A stretch of 64,000 nt of DNA from Comamonadaceae bacterium G21597-S1 (GTDB taxonomy: Bacteria; Pseudomonadota; Gammaproteobacteria; Burkholderiales; Burkholderiaceae_C). Below, piece by piece: positions 50,601-62,600 of the stretch. The stretch lies in NCBI GenBank assembly GCA_027214345.1, contig JAPWHR010000006.1:1-64000 (forward strand), given 5' to 3'. Position 1 is the first letter of the stretch. Every line of letters begins with the position of its first letter. Made by a program: the position numbers and the translations under genes. The notes beneath the pieces were generated by a model that was not told the DNA's origin, made no database searches, and saw only the letters and a list, made by a program, of their open reading frames with translations.

Positions 50601-53600
50601 GCAACACCGGCAAGACGCCCGAGGTGCCCAAGCCCAATCCGGTCAACGTGTTCCGTGCCTACGACCTGCAGGCGGGAGACACGCTGTACATCGATACCGG
50701 CGACTACCCGATGATCGATCCGATTGGTGTCTCCGGCAGCAACGACGTCAGCCTGCTGGTCGGCCCTGGCATGGGGCGCGACGAAGGGTTCACGATCACC
50801 GGCCCCACCGACACCAGCCTGATCGCGCGCCTGTTCCCGGCGATCCCGGGCGACCGCACGCGCGCCTTGATCGACCTGGACGACGCCGACTTCGTGACCG
50901 TGCGTCACCTGACCCTGGAAAACGCGCTGCGCGGCGTCTACACCCATGGCGGATCGGACAGTTTCGAAGCCTCGTTCCTGACGGCCACCGGTCATGCACA
51001 GGAGGGTTTCCGGATCGAGACCGCGTCGCCGTTCGGCGACTTCGACCATCTTGTGGCGCTGAACAACGGTGCCGGGGGCATCTATGTCAGCGGCACCATC
51101 CGGTCGCTGACACACTCCACCGCGTCGGGCAACGTCGGCGACGGCGTGCGTATCGTCGGTGGTGTGCTCGAGGTGTCCGACAACATCGCGCGCAACAATA
51201 CCGACTGGGGCTTCGAGCTCAGCCAGTCCGGCGACGGCATGGTGGTGCGCAACGAGTCCTCGGCCAACCGCGCCGGCATCTATGCCAGCAACAGCGTCGG
51301 CAGCACCACGGTGCGGATCGGTGACACCGACCTGGCCGCCGGCAACGGCAATCGCGTGTTCAACAACCGCGACGGCGGCATCTACGCGTATTACGGCGCG
51401 CTGGTGGCCGGCAATACCGTATTCGGACACACCAGCAGCAATGCCTGGGGCATCTACGGCTACAGCAACGTGACGACCGATGCGAACGTGGTGTACGGCA
51501 ATACCCAGGGCATCTACGGCTGGTACGGCACGATCAACCGCAACCGCGTGTACGCGAATACCAATGACGGCATCCGCGCCGAGAACACCGACCTGTTCGG
51601 CAACGTGGTCTACGGCAATGCGGTGGGATTGCGCGTGGCCGACTACTACAACCAGTCGCGCACGGCACGCAGCAACCTGATCTATGGCAACAGCAGCGCC
51701 GGCGTGCTGATCGCAGGTTATGGTCTGACTTTCATCAACAACACCGTCTACCAGGTCACCGGGGACGCGGTGCGGGTGGCCGATGCCAGCGGCATCGGGC
51801 TGTACAACAACATCCTGGGCACCGATGGCGGGTATGTGCTGAGCGTGGCGTCCAACAGCCAGGTGGGTTTTGCGTCGGACTTCAACCTCTTCCTCGACGG
51901 CGGCACGCTGGGCCAGTGGCAGGGCGTGGACCGCAACTCGCTGGCGGCCTGGCGCGGGGCCTCGTTCACCGACGCCAGCAGCCTGGTCGCCGACGCCTTG
52001 TTCGTCGATCCGGACGGTGCCGACAATGCTTTGGGTTTCGTCAGTCTGGCGCAGGACGGCCGCGACGACGACTTCCACCTGCGCAGCGCCTACGGCGGCT
52101 TCCAGGGCGGCAGCGGCCTGGCGCCGGTGCGTGATGCGGCCAGTAGCCTGCCGGTGTTCATTGCGCCCACGGCGCTGACCAGCACCGGGCAATCGCCGGC
52201 GATCGATCGCGGCCGTGCCAGCGATCCGTATGCGAACGAACCGACCGCCAACGGGGGGTACATCAATATCGGCGTCTATGGCAATACCAGCCAGGCCGGC
52301 CGCAGCCCCGACCAGTACATCACCATCCTCAACCCCAACGGCGGCGAGCGCATCGGGCAGGACAGCACGGTCGACATCCGCTGGCGCTCGTTCGGTTTCA
52401 CCGGCAATGTCGACATCGCCTACCGTGGCGGAGCCGCGGCGGACTTCACGGTGCTGGGCAGCAACGAGGCCAACGACGGCAGCTTCAGCTGGCTCGTCGA
52501 CGCTGCCACGTTCCTGGCGGGAACCGACTACGAGATCCGCATCACGTCGGTGGATGCGCCCGCGGTGCTCGATCTCAGCGACGCGCTGTTCTCGGTCATT
52601 GCGCCGATCACCTTCTACTACGTCAATGACAGTTCGCTGGCGGGCGACGAATACACGTCGGCGGTGGGTAGCGACGCCAACGACGGTCTCTCGCCGGACC
52701 AGCCCAAGTCGTCGATCCGCGGCATCCTCGATGCTTACGATCTCAAGCCGGGCGATGTGATCCTGGTCGACACCGGCCACTACGTGCTGGGCACGAACAT
52801 CTTCGTGGCCGCCGACGACAGCGGGGTGACGATTCGCGGCGCCCAGGAGGGCCAGACCATCCTGGACCGAGCGAACAAGAACACGGGGGCGTACGTATTC
52901 GAGTTCCAGGGAGCGGACGACGTGACGCTGGAGCGGTTGCATATCACGGGTGGATTGCAGGGTGTGTATGCGAACACGAACGTGGACAGCGACCGGGTGA
53001 GCATCATTGACAGCCGGGTGTACGGCAATGCGAACTGGGGTGTGTACGCGCGCACGGGTAACGACGTGTGGGTGGTGTCGGGCAACCTGGTGGAGTACAA
53101 CGCCTCGGGCGGGGTGAACCTGGAGGGGGTGGATGCGCTGGTCGAGGGCAACGAGGTGGCGCGCAACAACGGCTGGGGCGTGGACGTGGCCGGAGCGCGC
53201 GGGCGGGTGCTGGACAACGTGGTGTATGCGAACAGCAACGGTGTGTACACGAACTACAACGGAGGCTGGGCGAACCGCTCGCTGATCGAAGGCAACCGGG
53301 TGTTCGACAACAGCACGGGCATCCAGGGCAACTACGACGTGGAGATCCGCGACAACGAGGTGTGGGACAACAGCTCGAACGGGATTGCGGTGTATTACGG
53401 TGCGCATGCGCACGACAACCTGTCGTGGGGCAACAGCACGGGGATCTATGCGTACAGCGCGAACAAGGTGTACGACAACCGGGTGTGGGCGAACACGACG
53501 GGCATCACGCTGGACTACGGCAACGAGGCGTACGGCAACCGGGTGTACGGCAACAGCGGCACGGGGATGCTGGTGCGCCAGTGGGACAACTGGGTGCACA

Positions 53601-56600
53601 ACAACGTGGTGCAGGCCAATGGCGGAGTGGGGGTGTTGCTCGATGGGGCGTACCGCTCGGGCGTGGGCACGCGGATCGAGAACAACACGGTGGTGGGCAC
53701 GCTGGCCGATGCGCTGGTGGTGCAGGGCAACAGCAGCAACATCGTGATCCGCAACAACATCCTGGAGCAGCGTGGCAGCGGGTATGCGCTGAACGTGGCG
53801 AGCAACAGCCAGCAGGGATTTGCGTCGGACTACAACCTGTTCATGCTGGGGGCGTCGGCCAAGCTGGGGTACTGGGAGGACAGGCCATTCCTGAACCGCA
53901 CGGACTGGTTCTACGAGATCGGGCAGGACCGCAACAGCGTGACGGCCGATGCGCGGTTCGTGGATGCGGACGGTGCGGACAACGTGGTGGGCTGGGACGG
54001 CAGCGCGGTGGCGGGCAGCGTGCGCATCGTGGACGACGGAGACGCGACGTTTGCCACGGTGGGCACGTGGACGACGGTGGGTACGGGCGGCAGCACGAAC
54101 CCGCGCGGGGGCGATGCGCTCAATGCGCTGGCTGGCGATGGCGCGAGCCAGGCGAGCTGGACCTTCGACGGGTTGACGGCGGGGTATTACCGGGTGTCGG
54201 CGAGCTGGCCGTACCAGACGGTGATGAGCAGCGACTCGCTGTTCCGTATCTATGACGGCAACACGGTGGTGGGTGCACAGGAGGTGAACCAGAACTACCG
54301 TGCCTCGGCCGGTTTCACCGATGCGGGAAGCATCTGGGAGAACCTGTCGGTGGTGCGCATCAGCGGGGCGAGCCTGCGCGTGGTGCTGGACAACCTGGCC
54401 AATGGCAAGGTGATAGCCGATGCGGTGCGCATCGAGCGGCTGGTGGGGGACTTCGGAGCCGATGACGACCTGCATTTGCGCAGTGACTCGCCGGCGATCG
54501 ACCGTGGTGATCCGAACAGCCCGGCGCTGGGCGAGCCGCGTCCGAACGGCAACCGGGTGGACCTGGGTGCGTACGGCAACACGAGCCAGGCCAATACGAG
54601 CCCGGATCCGATGGTGCAGGTGCTCGGCCCCAACGGGCTGGAGAAGCTCGAGGTGGGGGTGCCGGTGACGGTGAGCTGGCGCAGCGCGGGGCTGCTGCCG
54701 TACGACAGCGTGTTGCGGCTCGATGCGGGGCAGGACAACCTGGCGGCGCCGGGCAACTGGCTGGGGCAGGTCAGCGGAGACCGCACGGACGGCTACAGCA
54801 ACTATTACGGCACGATCAACACGAACACGGCCATCGACATGAGTGCGCTGGCGGCGGGCACGCCCGAGGCGATGGTGCGCAGCTATGCGTATGCGCCGGG
54901 GGGCACGACCGCGGGGTACCAGATCACGTACCAGGTCGATGCGGCGGACGGTGCGTACCAGGCGGTGCTGTACTTCGTGGAGCCCAGCAACATCGCGGTG
55001 GGTGCGCGCAAGTTCGACATCGTGGCCAATGGCACGGTGGTCGCGGCGGACGTGGATGTGCGAGCGCTGGCGGGCAACGTGATCAACAAGGCGGTGGCGC
55101 TGACGCTGAACCTGAACGTGAGCGGCGGCCAGGGCTTGAAGCTGGAGTTCGTGAACAAGTCGGCCTCGTACAGCGCGATCGTCAGCGGCATCGAGTTGCG
55201 CCAGGCCAATGCCAGCGGGGTGGCCAACCCGGTGCTGAGCCTGCAGGCCTCGATCGACAACGGCGCGAGCTGGACGACGGTGGCCACGGGGCTGACGCTG
55301 GACCAGTACGGCAACGGGCAGACGTTGTGGACGCCGGACACCGAGACGGTGGGCAACACGGCGCGGCTGCGCGTGGTGGCCACGATCAACCCGCCCAGTG
55401 GAGCGATCACGGTCAGCGACACGAGCGACGAAGGGTTCCTGATCGCCAACGCGGGCACCAGGTACTACGTCAACGACGGTTCGCTGGCGGGTGATGAATA
55501 CACCACGGCGGTGGGCGACAACGCCAACTCGGGCAAGGACCCGAGTCGTCCGATGGCCAGCCTGGCGGCGTTGCTGCGCGCTTACGACCTGGATGCGGGC
55601 GACATCATCTACGTGGACAGCGGCAACTACAGCCTGGCCACCAACATCGTGCTGGCGCAGCAGGACTCGGGCGTCGTCATCCAGGGCGCCCAGTTGCCCG
55701 GACACGCCACCGTGCTCGATCGCGGCAATACCAACACGGGGGCGTACGTATTCGAGTTCCAGGGAGCGGACGACGTGACGCTGGAGCGGTTGCATATCAC
55801 GGGTGGATTGCAGGGTGTGTATGCGAACACGAACGTGGACAGCGACCGGGTGAGCATCATTGACAGCCGGGTGTACGGCAATGCGAACTGGGGTGTGTAC
55901 GCGCGCACGGGTAACGACGTGTGGGTGGTGTCGGGCAACCTGGTGGAGTACAACGCCTCGGGCGGGGTGAACCTGGAGGGGGTGGATGCGCTGGTCGAGG
56001 GCAACGAGGTGGCGCGCAACAACGGCTGGGGCGTGGACGTGGCCGGAGCGCGCGGGCGGGTGCTGGACAACGTGGTGTATGCGAACAGCAACGGTGTGTA
56101 CACGAACTACAACGGAGGCTGGGCGAACCGCTCGCTGATCGAAGGCAACCGGGTGTTCGACAACAGCACGGGCATCCAGGGCAACTACGACGTGGAGATC
56201 CGCGACAACGAGGTGTGGGACAACAGCTCGAACGGGATTGCGGTGTATTACGGTGCGCATGCGCACGACAACCTGTCGTGGGGCAACAGCACGGGGATCT
56301 ATGCGTACAGCGCGAACAAGGTGTACGACAACCGGGTGTGGGCGAACACGACGGGCATCACGCTGGACTACGGCAACGAGGCGTACGGCAACCGGGTGTA
56401 CGGCAACAGCGGCACGGGGATGCTGGTGCGCCAGTGGGACAACTGGGTGCACAACAACGTGGTGCAGGCCAATGGCGGAGTGGGGGTGTTGCTCGATGGG
56501 GCGTACCGCTCGGGCGTGGGCACGCGGATCGAGAACAACACGGTGGTGGGCACGCTGGCCGATGCGCTGGTGGTGCAGGGCAACAGCAGCAACATCGTGA

Positions 56601-59600
56601 TCCGCAACAACATCCTGGAGCAGCGTGGCAGCGGGTATGCGCTGAACGTGGCGAGCAACAGCCAGCAGGGATTTGCGTCGGACTACAACCTGTTCATGCT
56701 GGGGGCGTCGGCCAAGCTGGGGTACTGGGAGGACAGGCCATTCCTGAACCGCACGGACTGGTTCTACGAGATCGGGCAGGACCGCAACAGCGTGACGGCC
56801 GATGCGCGGTTCGTGGATGCGGACGGTGCGGACAACGTGGTGGGCTGGGACGGCAGCGCGGTGGCGGGCAGCGTGCGCATCGTGGACGACGGAGACGCGA
56901 CGTTTGCCACGGTGGGCACGTGGACGACGGTGGGTACGGGCGGCAGCACGAACCCGCGCGGGGGCGATGCGCTCAATGCGCTGGCTGGCGATGGCGCGAG
57001 CCAGGCGAGCTGGACCTTCGACGGGTTGACGGCGGGGTATTACCGGGTGTCGGCGAGCTGGCCGTACCAGACGGTGATGAGCAGCGACTCGCTGTTCCGT
57101 ATCTATGACGGCAACACGGTGGTGGGTGCACAGGAGGTGAACCAGAACTACCGTGCCTCGGCCGGTTTCACCGATGCGGGAAGCATCTGGGAGAACCTGT
57201 CGGTGGTGCGCATCAGCGGGGCGAGCCTGCGCGTGGTGCTGGACAACCTGGCCAATGGCAAGGTGATAGCCGATGCGGTGCGCATCGAGCGGCTGGTGGG
57301 GGACTTCGGAGCCGATGACGACCTGCATTTGCGCAGTGACTCGCCGGCGATCGACCGTGGTGATCCGAACAGCCCGGCGCTGGGCGAGCCGCGTCCGAAC
57401 GGCAACCGGGTGGACCTGGGTGCGTACGGCAACACGAGCCAGGCCAATACGAGCCCGGATCCGATGGTGCAGGTGCTCGGCCCCAACGGGCTGGAGAAGC
57501 TCGAGGTGGGGGTGCCGGTGACGGTGAGCTGGCGCAGCGCGGGGCTGCTGCCGTACGACAGCGTGTTGCGGCTCGATGCGGGGCAGGACAACCTGGCGGC
57601 GCCGGGCAACTGGCTGGGGCAGGTCAGCGGAGACCGCACGGACGGCTACAGCAACTATTACGGCACGATCAACACGAACACGGCCATCGACATGAGTGCG
57701 CTGGCGGCGGGCACGCCCGAGGCGATGGTGCGCAGCTATGCGTATGCGCCGGGGGGCACGACCGCGGGGTACCAGATCACGTACCAGGTCGATGCGGCGG
57801 ACGGTGCGTACCAGGCGGTGCTGTACTTCGTGGAGCCCAGCAACATCGCGGTGGGTGCGCGCAAGTTCGACATCGTGGCCAATGGCACGGTGGTCGCGGC
57901 GGACGTGGATGTGCGAGCGCTGGCGGGCAACGTGATCAACAAGGCGGTGGCGCTGACGCTGAACCTGAACGTGAGCGGCGGCCAGGGCTTGAAGCTGGAG
58001 TTCGTGAACAAGTCGGCCTCGTACAGCGCGATCGTCAGCGGCATCGAGTTGCGCCAGGCCAATGCCAGCGGGGTGGCCAACCCGGTGCTGAGCCTGCAGG
58101 CCTCGATCGACAACGGCGCGAGCTGGACGACGGTGGCCACGGGGCTGACGCTGGACCAGTACGGCAACGGGCAGACGTTGTGGACGCCGGACACCGAGAC
58201 GGTGGGCAACACGGCGCGGCTGCGCGTGGTGGCCACGATCAACCCGCCCAGTGGAGCGATCACGGTCAGCGACACGAGCGACGAAGGGTTCCTGATCGCC
58301 AACGCGGGCACCAGGTACTACGTCAACGACGGTTCGCTGGCGGGTGATGAATACACCACGGCGGTGGGCGACAACGCCAACTCGGGCAAGGACCCGAGTC
58401 GTCCGATGGCCAGCCTGGCGGCGTTGCTGCGCGCTTACGACCTGGATGCGGGCGACATCATCTACGTGGACAGCGGCAACTACAGCCTGGCCACCAACAT
58501 CGTGCTGGCGCAGCAGGACTCGGGCGTCGTCATCCAGGGCGCCCAGTTGCCCGGACACGCCACCGTGCTCGATCGCGGCAATACCAACACCGGGCAGGTC
58601 GTGATCGATCTGCGCGGCGCCGACGACGTCACGCTGCGCAACCTTCGCCTGACCGGCGGCAGCTACGGCCTGTGGGCCGACTCCGGCGTCGACAGCGACC
58701 GGGTGACGCTGGCTGACAGCCAGGTCTACGGCAACCTGTATCACGGCGTGTACGTCGAATCCAACAGCGCCAGCGAAGACTTCACCGTCACCGGCGGAGC
58801 CTTGCACAACAACGGCTACAGCGGGGCCTACCTGCGCGCCGCCGGTGGCCTGATCACCGGCAGCGAGCTGTACGGCAACGGCCAATGGGGTGCCGAGGTC
58901 TACTACACGTCGGCAGCCGGCCAGATCACGGTCAGCGGCAACAAGGTGCATGACAACGCGTCGGGTGGTGTGAATGCCAACAACTACGCGCTGGTCAGTG
59001 GCAACGAGGTCTACAGCCACCTGGGTTCGGGTGATCGCGGCATCCTGGTCACCAACAATGCCGTGGCGCGCGACAACTTCGTGCACCACAACTACGACGG
59101 CATCTATGCCAGTTCCGGCGGCACGGCCGACCACAACGAGGTGTATTTCAACACCCGCTACGGCATCGACCTGTGGAACGGCATCGCCAGTGCCAACCGC
59201 GTCTACAGCAACTCGATCGGCGTCAACCAGCAGTATTACTCGTCGATCGAGAACAACGTCATCTACGTCAACACCAATGTCGGCGTGCAGATCGGCAACA
59301 GTGCCTACGACACCTCGTTCACGCGCAGCAACACCATCTACCAGCCGGTCGGCGACGCGGTGCTGGTGCAAAGCAATGCCGGCAACACCCACCTGGCGAA
59401 CAACATCATCCAGGTGAACGCCGGTTATGCGATCAATCTGGCGAGCGCGGCTTCGCTGGTGCAATCCGACTACAACCTGTTCTGGACACCGCAGGCCGGC
59501 GGCCGCATCGGTCTGTATGCGGGCGTGCAGCAGGCCACGCTGGCCGCCTGGCGCATCGCCAGCGGCAAGGATGCCGACAGCAAATACGGCGATCCGCTGT

Positions 59601-62600
59601 TCCTCGACATCGACGGCGCCGACAACATCCTGGGCGAACGCGAGCTGGTGGCCGGCAACGGTTTCGACGACAACTTCGGCCTGCGCGCCAATTCGGCCGC
59701 CATTGACGCCGGCAACATGTATTTCGCGCCACCGACCGATATCGACGGTCTGGAGCGCCGCGACGACCCGAGCACCGTCAATACCGGCGACGGGCTGCCG
59801 CTGTACGTCGCGACCGCCCAGCCGTTCGACAACTTCCCGCTCACCGGCACCAAGCTGAATTACCGCACCGGCGACGGGGCGACCACCTATACCCTGCCGT
59901 TCGCGTTCCCGTTCTACGGCCAGAGCTACACCACCGCCTACATCAACACCAACGGCTTCATCCAGTTCGGCACCAGCACCGGGTCGTCGAGCGGCAACAA
60001 CAGCAACTCGTTGCAGGGCCTGATCGACCGCATCCGTATCGCGCCGCTATGGGACAACCTGAGCACCTTCTCGTCGAGCGACGCGACCCGCGACCTGTAC
60101 GCCGACACCTCGGTGGCAGGTCAGGTGACGATCCGCTGGGCCGCGGTGCAAGAGGGAACGGCCAACCCGGTCAACTTCTCGGTGACCCTGTTCCAGGATG
60201 GCCGTTTCCGCTTCGACTACGGTCCGAGTGCGAGCGGGCTGACTCCGACCGTCGGCGTGTCGGCCGGCAATGGCCAGACCTACGTGCTGGCGACGTACGA
60301 CGGCCAGAGCGACCTGTCGTCCGCAGGGCCGCTGGAATGGGCGGCGACCCCGGGGCTGAACTACTACGACATCGGTGCCTACGAATTCCTCGGTGACTCG
60401 AACGACACCAACGGTCCGACCGTCACCGCGATCAGCCAGTTGCCCCCCGATGGCGGCACCACGGCCGCGGCGTTCAGCAGCCTGCAGATTGATTTCAGCG
60501 AAGCGCTGGACCGCATCAGCGCACGCAGCCCGGCCAACTACGAACTGCTGTACGCCGGTGCCGACGACATCTTCGGCACCGCCGACGACAGCCGCATCGC
60601 GATCGATCCGGGTTACTCGTTCCCCGAGACCAACCTGACGCTGCAACTGACCAATGGCGTGCTCGGTGAAGGCAACTACCGCTTGCGCTTGTCCGGTACG
60701 CTGGGCATCTTCGACACGGCCGGCAACCTGCTCGATGGCGACGCCAATGGTGTGGCCGGCGGCGACTACGTGCGCAGCTTCACGATCGATCGCAGCGGCA
60801 ATCAGCCGCCGAACGCGACCGACGCGGTGGTCAGCACCAACGAGGCGACCGGCGTGCTGATCACGCTCGGCGGGACCGATCCGAATGGCGACGCGCTGAG
60901 CTTCAGCCTGGTGAGCAACCCGCTGTACGGCGTGCTCAGTGACTTCGATCCGGTGGCGCATACCGTGCGTTACACGCCGAACGCAAACTTCAACGGCACC
61001 GACAGCTTCCGTTTCCGGGTCGACGACGGCAACCTCGGCACCGACGACGGCACACTGATCGTCAACGTGTTGCCCGTCAACGCGCGCCCCAGTGGCCAGG
61101 ACGTGGCGGCCGTCACCGACGAGGACCTCGCGGTGCAGATCCTGCTGCCCGGATTCGACGTGGAGACGGCCCGCGGCAACCTCATCTTCGATCCGGTGCT
61201 GCAACCGACCCATGGCAGCCTGATCCTCGGCCCGGGCGGCCTGTGGACCTATACGCCGGATGCCGACTTCAACGGCGTGGACACGTTCACCTATACCGTC
61301 ACCGACCGCGGCGATCCCGACGGTTCGACCGGCAATGCGCTGGTGTCCACGCCTTCGACAGTGACGATCACGGTGCGGCCGGTGAACGATGCACCCCGCA
61401 TCGGCACCATCGTGTCGCCAACCGTCGACGAGGGCCAGACGCTGAATTTCGCCGTACCGGGTATCGATCCGGACGGCGACACGCTGAGCTACTCCCTGGT
61501 GGGACCGGCCATAGCGGGTGCCTCGATCAACGCCAGCACCGGCATGCTGACCTATGCCGCTGCCGATGGCGCGCTCACCGTGCCGTTCACGGTGCGCGTC
61601 AGCGACGGCACCAGCAGCACGGACGCGCAGTTCGACGTCATCGTCGCCAATGTCGCGCCCAGCATCTCGCTGACGGGGGCTTCCAGCGTCGACGTGAATG
61701 TTCCCTACACCATCAACTTCTCGGCCACGGACCCGGGCCAGGACACCATCAGCAGCTGGCTGGTGCGCTGGGGTGACGGCACGACGCAGACCCTGGCCGG
61801 CAGCGCGACCAGCGCGACGCGCAGCTACAGCAGCGGGGGCAACTTCTCGATCACCGTGACCGCGACCGACGAGGATGGCAACTACACCTCGGCGCCGCTG
61901 GCGGTGCGCGCGATCGCGCCGAATCGGCCACCGGTGGTGCCCGCGCTGCAGAGCGGTGCGGTCGACGAAGACCAGTCCGTGTTGCTGACGCTCAGCTACG
62001 GCGACCCGGACGGCGACCCGATCACGGTCAGTTTCCCGACCGGGCCCGTGCACGGCGTGCTCAGCGATTTCAATCCCTTGACCCGCCAGGTACGCTACAC
62101 GCCGACGGCCGACTACAACGGCAGCGACAACTTCCAGCTGCGGGTCGACGACGGGCTGGGCGGTGTCTCCACGGGCACGGTCAGCCTGACCGTGCGGCCG
62201 GTCAATGATGCGCCGACGGCGCTGGCAGACGTGTTTGCCGTCACCAGCGGCGAGGTACTGAACGGGCAACTCGCCGGCACGGACCTCGAGACCGTGGCCG
62301 GTGCGCTGCAGTTCGCACAGGTCAGCGGGCCCGCACACGGGGTGCTGAGCCTGCTGGCCGACGGCAGCTTCAGCTACACGCCCACGGCCGGTTATGTCGG
62401 CTCCGACGCGTTCAGCTTCCAGGTCACCGACAACGGCGACCCGGCCGGCAGCGGCACGGGCAACGGGGCACCGCGCAGTTCGGCGCCGCAGACCGTGACG
62501 ATCGACGTGTTGCAGTTCAACCGCGATCCTGTCGCGCAGGACGATGGCTTCAGCGTTCACGCCGGCCAGGTGCTGCAGATCGCCGCCCCGGGCCTGCTGG

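Noticed and set aside
52880-58585. Mobile element as the cause of the tandem duplication
   Set aside because: No transposase, terminal inverted repeats or target-site duplication; the unit is pure coding sequence in frame and the joints match homologous module borders.
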